From: CAZHLD01 sp964533185
GTDB lineage: Bacteria > Acidobacteriota > Terriglobia > Acidiferrales > UBA7541
Reading direction: 5' to 3'
Length of the DNA stretch: 17,890 bases
NCBI GenBank assembly: GCA_964533185.1
Contig: CAZHLD010000067.1
Coordinates: 1-17,890 of the forward strand
Below, one piece after another: positions 13,813 to 17,890 of the stretch (the first letter of the stretch is position 1; each line of letters starts with the position of its first letter). The notes beneath the pieces were generated by a model. That model saw only the letters and a program-made list of their open reading frames with translations, did no database searches and was not told where the DNA came from. Made by a program: the position numbers and the translations under genes.

Positions 13813-14652
13813 ATGCACCCCGCCGCCCTCCTCTGGGACCCATTCGCGCAGCTCAACGCGCGCGTCATTGCCGCGCTCGACGTCCTGATCATCGCCGCCA
13901 TCATCTACTACCTCCTCAAGCTTCTCCGCGGCACTCGCGCCACCCAGATGGTCATCGCCGTCCTGCTCCTCGTTTTGCTGTATGGGGGCGCGCGCTGGGC
14001 CCGGCTTGAGATGCTCGAGTGGATGCTCACCACCCTGCTGCCCTATTTCGCCATTGCGCTCATCGTCCTTTTCCAGCCGGAGATTCGCCGCGCTCTGGCC
14101 CGCGTCGGCCGCCGCCCATTTCTCCTGTGGTTTTCTTCCCGCAATTCCGCCGAAGCCCACGACGACCTGGTCCTGGCCGTCACCTACTTCTCCCAGAACC
14201 GCATCGGCGCACTGGTGGCCCTCGAGCGTGAAGTCGGCCTGCGCACCTACATCGAAAGCGGCGTCCCGCTCGACGCCACGCTCAGCTACGACCTGCTGCT
14301 GGCCATCTTTCACCCCTCTTCGCCGCTGCACGACGGTGCCGCCATCCTGCAGGGCAACCGCATCGCCGCAGCCGCTTGTTTTCTGCCGCTCTCGCTCAAC
14401 CCCACCATCTCCAACCAACTCGGCACGCGCCATCGCGCTGCCATCGGCGTCACGGAAGAAAGCGACGCCATCGTCGTGCTGGTCAGCGAGCAGACCGGCG
14501 CCATCGCCCTCGCCACCGGCGGAGCAATCGAGCTGGGCCTCACCCCTGAGCAGCTCGCCGAGCGCCTCGGCCAGCTCTTCGTCCGCTACCGCCCGGCCCT
14601 CGGATTTGCCGCCCCGCCCGCCGGCCCCTGGACTGCGGCGGCAAGGAAATAG
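13813..14652 (+). CDS. cdaA: diadenylate cyclase, c-di-AMP synthase
   Basis: CdaA condenses two ATP into c-di-AMP at the membrane. The 279-residue protein has three hydrophobic segments in the first 90 residues (about 20-38, 44-60 and 72-87), then a DAC domain. The two catalytic motifs are intact: DGA at 174-176 (HDGAAI) and RHR at 206-208 (GTRHRAAIG). c-di-AMP controls potassium and osmotic balance and cell-wall homeostasis. The neighbouring cdaR starts 3 bases after its stop and glmM follows, the widely conserved cdaA-cdaR-glmM cluster in which CdaR and GlmM modulate the cyclase. Confidence 0.95.
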   Translation: MHPAALLWDPFAQLNARVIAALDVLIIAAIIYYLLKLLRGTRATQMVIAVLLLVLLYGGARWARLEMLEWMLTTLLPYFAIALIVLFQPEIRRALARVGRRPFLLWFSSRNSAEAHDDLVLAVTYFSQNRIGALVALEREVGLRTYIESGVPLDATLSYDLLLAIFHPSSPLHDGAAILQGNRIAAAACFLPLSLNPTISNQLGTRHRAAIGVTEESDAIVVLVSEQTGAIALATGGAIELGLTPEQLAERLGQLFVRYRPALGFAAPPAGPWTAAARK

Positions 14653-14655
14653 GCC

Positions 14656-15069
14656 ATGCTCGCTCGCCTTCGCAAATGGATCTTCGGCAACTGGGCGCTC
14701 AAGCTTCTTTCGCTTGGCATCGCCATTCTCCTCTGGACCGCCTACACCGCCGAGCCCATGGCCGAGATCGGCTACCAGGTTCCCATCGAGTTCCACAACC
14801 TCTCCCCCGACCTCGAAATCTCCGGCGACGTACCCGCGCAGGCTTACGTCCGCGTTCGCGGCCGCTCGATGCTGCTCCGCCGGTTGACGCCGGCCGACCT
14901 CGCCATTCGCATGGACCTTGCCGGAAAAGCGGCCGGCGAGACCGCGGTGAAAATCTCTCCCGACCAGATCGCGCCGCCCTACGGCGCTACCGTCGTCCGC
15001 ATTTCACCCGCGCAGCTCCGTCTGCGCCTGGTAACTCGTAAGGAAACCCTGCCCGCGCCTCCGCGTTGA
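14656..15069 (+). CDS. cdaR: CdaR-like YbbR-domain regulator, single domain
   Basis: The product is 137 residues with one N-terminal membrane helix (about 13-30, LKLLSLGIAILLWTAYT) and a single extracytoplasmic YbbR domain of beta strands (about 38-128). CdaR binds and modulates the CdaA cyclase. Well-studied CdaR proteins carry several YbbR repeats, so this form is short. AGGAAATAGG precedes the ATG, 3 bases after the cdaA stop, implying coupling. Gene identity rests on the membrane-helix plus YbbR pattern and on its location between cdaA and glmM. Confidence 0.88.
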   Translation: MLARLRKWIFGNWALKLLSLGIAILLWTAYTAEPMAEIGYQVPIEFHNLSPDLEISGDVPAQAYVRVRGRSMLLRRLTPADLAIRMDLAGKAAGETAVKISPDQIAPPYGATVVRISPAQLRLRLVTRKETLPAPPR

Positions 15070-15140
15070 GCGTGTTAAACTTTTCCATTGGTTTCGCGAA
15101 GCGTGGGGCTGGCGCGTGACGCACCTCGAAAGAAAGCTGC

Positions 15141-16484
15141 ATGGCTAAGGAGCTTTTCGGCACCGACGGCATCCGCAGCGTCGCGGGCGAGTTCCCGCTG
15201 GACGCGCGCACGCTCTACTGGATTGGGCACACCGTCGGCGAACACCTGTCCCGCAGCGGCCCCGCCCCCCGCGTGCTCATCGGCATGGATACGCGCGAAT
15301 CCGGCCCGGCGATTGCCGCGACGCTCGCCGCCGGCCTTCAGCGCGCCGGCGCCGTTTCCGAGTTTGCCGGCATCATCACCACGCCCGGTGTCGCCTGCCT
15401 GGTCCGCCAGAAGGGCTTCGCTGCCGGCGTGGTCATCTCCGCCTCGCACAATCCGTTTCACGATAACGGCGTGAAGCTCTTCGCCGCATCCGGCATGAAG
15501 TTCCCCGACGAAATCGAAGAGCGCCTCGAAGAGCAGCTCACCGCGCGCATGAAGCAGGAGCCGCAGGCGCAGAGTGGCTCGCTCAAAGCCGACTCCTCGC
15601 TCGACGAGGAGTATCTGGCCTTCCTCCGCAGCCGCGCTCTGCCCGGCGCCTCGCTCGCCGGCCTGAAGATCGTCCTCGACTGCGCCAACGGCGCCGCCAG
15701 TTTCCTTGGGTCGGCGCTTTTCCGCTCGCTGGGCGCCGCAGTTGTCGCCATCCACAACCAGCCCGACGGCCGCAACATCAACGCCGGCTGCGGCTCGCTC
15801 CACCCGCAGGAGCTTCAGAAAAGAGTTGTCGCCGAACGCGCCCCGCTGGGCGTCGCCTTCGACGGCGATGCCGACCGCGCGCTCTTCGTCAGCGCTTCGG
15901 GTGCGCTGGTCAATGGCGATGGAGTCTTGCTCGCCGCTGCCCGTTACCTCAAATCTGTCGGCCAGCTCAAGGGCCGCGCCATCATTGGCACTACCATGAC
16001 CAACCTCGGACTCGAGCGCGCGCTGGCGAAGGAAGGGCTTGAGCTGGTGCGGGTGAACGTCGGCGATCGCTACGTGCTGGAAGGCATGCAGAAGCTCGGC
16101 TGCAATCTGGGCGGCGAGCAGTCCGGCCACATCATCTTTCTCGACGACGCCACCACCGGCGACGGCCTGCTCACCGCGCTCAAGATCGCCGGTCTGGTGG
16201 CGCTGCGCGGCCCGCTGGACACGCTCGTCACCGGGCTGAAGGATTTCCCGCAGACCATCGTCAACGTGAAAGTTCGCAGCAAGCCCAGGCTCGATACGCT
16301 GCCCGAAGTCTCCCGCGTGCTGGCCGAAGCCAACCGCGCGCTGGGCGAGCGCGGGCGCGTCGTCCTGCGCTACTCCGGCACCGAGCCGCTTGCGCGCGTG
16401 ATGGTCGAAGCCGAGCGCGCCGACGACGTCTCGCGCTGGTCCGAAGCCATCGCCTCCGCCATCCGCTCCTCCCTCGGCGCGTAG
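15141..16484 (+). CDS. glmM: phosphoglucosamine mutase
   Basis: GlmM converts glucosamine-6-phosphate to glucosamine-1-phosphate, feeding UDP-GlcNAc for peptidoglycan and lipopolysaccharide. The 447-residue length is typical. LFGTDGIR is at 5-12, the phosphoserine loop is ISASHNP with catalytic S102, the Mg-binding loop is DGDADR (241-246), the substrate loop is GGEQSGH and the C-terminal phosphate-binding motif is RYSGTEP. The ATG at 15141 starts the canonical N-terminus. In other bacteria GlmM binds and inhibits CdaA, consistent with clustering. The stop codon overlaps a GTAGGGG palindrome. Confidence 0.96.
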   Translation: MAKELFGTDGIRSVAGEFPLDARTLYWIGHTVGEHLSRSGPAPRVLIGMDTRESGPAIAATLAAGLQRAGAVSEFAGIITTPGVACLVRQKGFAAGVVISASHNPFHDNGVKLFAASGMKFPDEIEERLEEQLTARMKQEPQAQSGSLKADSSLDEEYLAFLRSRALPGASLAGLKIVLDCANGAASFLGSALFRSLGAAVVAIHNQPDGRNINAGCGSLHPQELQKRVVAERAPLGVAFDGDADRALFVSASGALVNGDGVLLAAARYLKSVGQLKGRAIIGTTMTNLGLERALAKEGLELVRVNVGDRYVLEGMQKLGCNLGGEQSGHIIFLDDATTGDGLLTALKIAGLVALRGPLDTLVTGLKDFPQTIVNVKVRSKPRLDTLPEVSRVLAEANRALGERGRVVLRYSGTEPLARVMVEAERADDVSRWSEAIASAIRSSLGA

Positions 16485-16494
16485 GGGCCCCTAC
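16481..16494. repeat. perfect 14-base palindrome overlapping the glmM stop
   Basis: GTAGGGG followed directly by CCCCTAC. The half-site resembles those of the hairpins at 12594-12620 and 12688-12711, suggesting a dispersed repeat family rather than a terminator, as no T-run follows. Confidence 0.55.
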
Positions 16495-16763
16495 AAAATC
16501 ATATAGCCGCGTGAACGCGGACTTCTCCCAAACTCCGTAGGAAAAAACTTCGTTTCTTGTGAGAAACCGTAGGTTTGGCGGCCTGGGCAATTCCTTACAC
16601 AGGGCCATCCTGGCGTAACTTCAACATTGGCAAAGGCTTGCGCCACCCCTGCAAATCGAGACACGGCTGGCATTGTGTTTGCTCTTCTGCTGTCAGGCTG
16701 TCTCTTGATTCCCGGGGTGGGCTTATCCTGCCGCGACGGGATAGAGCCTTAGGGGTATAGCAG
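16495..16763. other. glmM downstream region, no gene recognised
   Basis: About 270 bases between the glmM stop and a strong terminator. No coding ORF of convincing composition is present on either strand. A small hairpin, CCGCG-TGAA-CGCGG, lies near 16507. Because a terminator closes the region, it could hold a small RNA or a long 3' UTR. I did not recognise 6S, SRP, tmRNA or RNase P features. Confidence 0.45.
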
Positions 16764-16790
16764 AAGGGGTCCCGCTGGGGACCCCTTTTT
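16764..16790 (+). terminator. intrinsic terminator downstream of glmM
   Basis: AAGGGGTCCC (16764-16773) pairs with GGGACCCCTT (16778-16787) over a GCTG loop, and TTTTT ends at 16790. A ten-pair stem plus a T-run is a textbook intrinsic terminator on +. Confidence 0.85.
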
Positions 16791-16803
16791 GCTTCCTGGT
16801 AGC

Positions 16804-16820
16804 GCCGGCATCTTGCCGGC
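16804..16820. repeat. short GCCGGCA-TCT-TGCCGGC hairpin, likely dispersed repeat
   Basis: A perfect 7-bp stem with a 3-base loop. On + it translates as GSAGILPA in one frame, a peptide signature often left by short dispersed inverted repeats in soil-bacterial genomes. The identity as a multi-copy repeat is inferred, since only one copy is in this window. Confidence 0.5.
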
Positions 16821-16881
16821 TCCAGAATTTCTAACTCACCCGCGCTGGCTCAAACGAATCACGGGTTCCGAATTCCGTATG

Positions 16882-17379
16882 TCAGGATTCGCCCGGCCAG
16901 TGCGTCACGCCGCACTCCTCGCACGCCACCTGGATCTGTCCGAGCCACTCGAGCACTTCGCCCATACCCGGCAGTCCCGCGTCGTCTGCGCCCGACCACT
17001 GCGCGTAGAGCTCGCCGTAGCGGTCGGTGACAAACACGCCCGTCAACCGCTGTCCCGCGGCGCCGAATGCCTCGCGGCCCAGAAACGCCTTCTGCGCCCG
17101 CCCACTCATGTCTGTCGCGACGACGATCTGCGCCGGCAGGTTCTCGACTACGCGCGCCGACGGCGTCTCGGAAAAAATCACCAGCGCGACGGCTTCGCGC
17201 TCGGCCAGCTCCGCTGAGCGCTCGGCCAGCGTTTTAAGAAAATCTTCGCACCCCGCGCATCCCGCGTGCAGGAACGCGATGACGAGGTTCTTCTTCTGCT
17301 TGTAGTCCCATGCGCACACCGCGCGGCCGTCTGCCGCGCGCGCCGTCACTGCCGGGATCATCTGCCTCACCTTCAGCAT
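16882..17379 (-). CDS. thioredoxin-like / AhpC-TSA-type redoxin
   Basis: The protein has 165 residues. MLKVRQMIPAVTARAADGR matches the N-terminus of AhpC/TSA-type redoxins, followed by LVIAFLHAGCAGCEDFL with a thioredoxin-style CAGC (41-44). The second half keeps strands such as ALVIFSE and GVFVTDRYGELYAQW. A second Cys pair, CEEC, lies near the C-terminus. No signal peptide or anchor is seen, so it is probably cytosolic. The start at 17379 was preferred because a longer frame would begin inside the terminator of the upstream gene; a downstream ATG at 17361 with AAGGTGAGG ahead of it is possible. It would reduce disulfides or peroxides, but substrate is unknown. Confidence 0.82.
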   Translation of the reverse strand: MLKVRQMIPAVTARAADGRAVCAWDYKQKKNLVIAFLHAGCAGCEDFLKTLAERSAELAEREAVALVIFSETPSARVVENLPAQIVVATDMSGRAQKAFLGREAFGAAGQRLTGVFVTDRYGELYAQWSGADDAGLPGMGEVLEWLGQIQVACEECGVTHWPGES

Positions 17380-17397
17380 GGGTGAACCATTGAGAAG

Positions 17398-17432
17398 AAA
17401 AAGAGGGGCGTCCGCCGCGGCGGACGCCCCTC
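17398..17432 (-). terminator. intrinsic terminator of the ACT-domain gene
   Basis: On the minus strand, GAGGGGCGTCCGCC and GGCGGACGCCCCTC (14 bp) form a perfect palindrome, followed by TTTTT. It lies 28 bases beyond the ACT gene stop and just before the redoxin gene, indicating separate transcription. Confidence 0.85.
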
Positions 17433-17460
17433 GGTCCAATCGAATGGCTGCGGACAGCTC

Positions 17461-17874
17461 TTACGCTCCCGCCACGGCGGCCCCCTGGTCGAGGATCGCC
17501 GCAGCCCGCACGGCCTCTGTGACGCCAAAGATCAGCAGAGGCGAGTTGGTGCCGGGTTCGACGCCGGCGTAAGCGTAGTTGATGTTGATGTTTGCTTCAC
17601 CGAGGCGGGTGGCGGCGCGGGCCAGCTCGCCGGGCCGGTGCGGCAGGCGGATTTGCGCCACGTCCGTTTCGGTGTAGGGGACTCGCTCGGAGTCGAGCAC
17701 CGTCTTCATCGTCATGGGGTTGTCCACAACGATGCGAACGAGGCTGGCTCCTTCGAACGGCAACGATTGAAATGCGAGAACGTTTACTCCGCGGTCGGCG
17801 ACCGCCCGGCAGATTCTCCCAAGTGTGCCCGGGCGATCGTCCATGCGAATGGTCAATTCTTTCGTGGTAGGCAT
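17461..17874 (-). CDS. tandem ACT-domain amino-acid-binding protein
   Basis: This 137-residue protein consists of two ACT modules. The first (about 5-70) has the Gly-containing ligand loop DRPGTLGRICRAVADRGVNV. The second (about 73-135) has HRPGELARAATRLGEANINI and ends in a strand, LLIFGV. No catalytic domain is attached, so it is a stand-alone ACT regulator that senses an amino acid or acts on a partner enzyme. GGAGGT sits about 9 bases upstream of the ATG. The terminator downstream marks a single-gene unit. The bound ligand and partner cannot be told from sequence. Confidence 0.88.
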   Translation of the reverse strand: MPTTKELTIRMDDRPGTLGRICRAVADRGVNVLAFQSLPFEGASLVRIVVDNPMTMKTVLDSERVPYTETDVAQIRLPHRPGELARAATRLGEANININYAYAGVEPGTNSPLLIFGVTEAVRAAAILDQGAAVAGA

Positions 17875-17890
17875 GTGCGAGGACCTCCAT

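Noticed and set aside
13801..14796. 331-residue ORF on -
   Set aside because: It is antisense to cdaA, whose catalytic motifs are intact.
15075..16130. 351-residue ORF on -
   Set aside because: It is antisense to glmM, which has every catalytic motif.
16882..16884. TGA stop of the redoxin gene as a further selenocysteine codon
   Set aside because: Read-through adds only about 16 unstructured residues, and the position matches no family Cys.

Overview
The window is GC-rich, gene-dense bacterial DNA. The gene content and several compact hairpin repeats fit an Acidobacteriota-like soil or sediment bacterium, but that placement is inferred. No rRNA, tRNA, CRISPR array, integrase or transposase was seen.

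Layout. (1) 1-3187: the 3' part of a long TPR protein, a small membrane protein and thiE (thiamine phosphate synthase), all on +. (2) 3203-10426: an accessory metal, thiol and redox island. Two CsoR-family regulators flank it. One lies on - behind a secreted protein with two CCC motifs, and the other leads a + strand series. A CsoR-type palindrome sits between the divergent units. The + series encodes a MerT-MerP fusion, a MerA/glutathione-reductase-like flavoprotein, a CopZ-type iron-sulfur metallochaperone, an exported DsrE-like protein, a glutaredoxin, a monohaem cytochrome c, an ECF sigma factor with a zinc-binding anti-sigma factor, a secreted OB-fold-like Cys protein and an AhpD-like peroxidase-related enzyme. 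(3) 10438-13385, on -: an AI-2E-type membrane protein, an exported M55 D-aminopeptidase and an exported glycine-zipper protein. (4) 13813-16484, on +: the core cluster cdaA-cdaR-glmM, which links c-di-AMP synthesis to cell-wall precursor synthesis, with an intrinsic terminator about 280 bases downstream. (5) 16882-17874, on -: a thioredoxin-like protein and a double-ACT protein separated by a strong terminator.

The main discovery is that two island genes are interrupted by in-frame TGA codons that are best read as selenocysteine. In the glutaredoxin the TGA replaces the first Cys of the CxxC active site (UMFC, Sec13). In the AhpD-like enzyme it replaces the second Cys (CHYU, Sec82). Each TGA is followed by a perfect 7-bp hairpin with G in a small apical loop, at a distance suitable for a bacterial SECIS element. 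Ordinary gene calling would truncate or split both genes.

Proposed working model (inference): CsoR-type sensors detect a thiophilic metal or a reactive sulfur/selenium species. MerTP, the flavoprotein and the metallochaperone move and reduce the metal. The selenoprotein glutaredoxin and AhpD, the exported DsrE-like and cytochrome c proteins, and the ECF sigma/anti-sigma pair handle the thiol and peroxide stress. The host would need selA, selB, selC and selD elsewhere in its genome.
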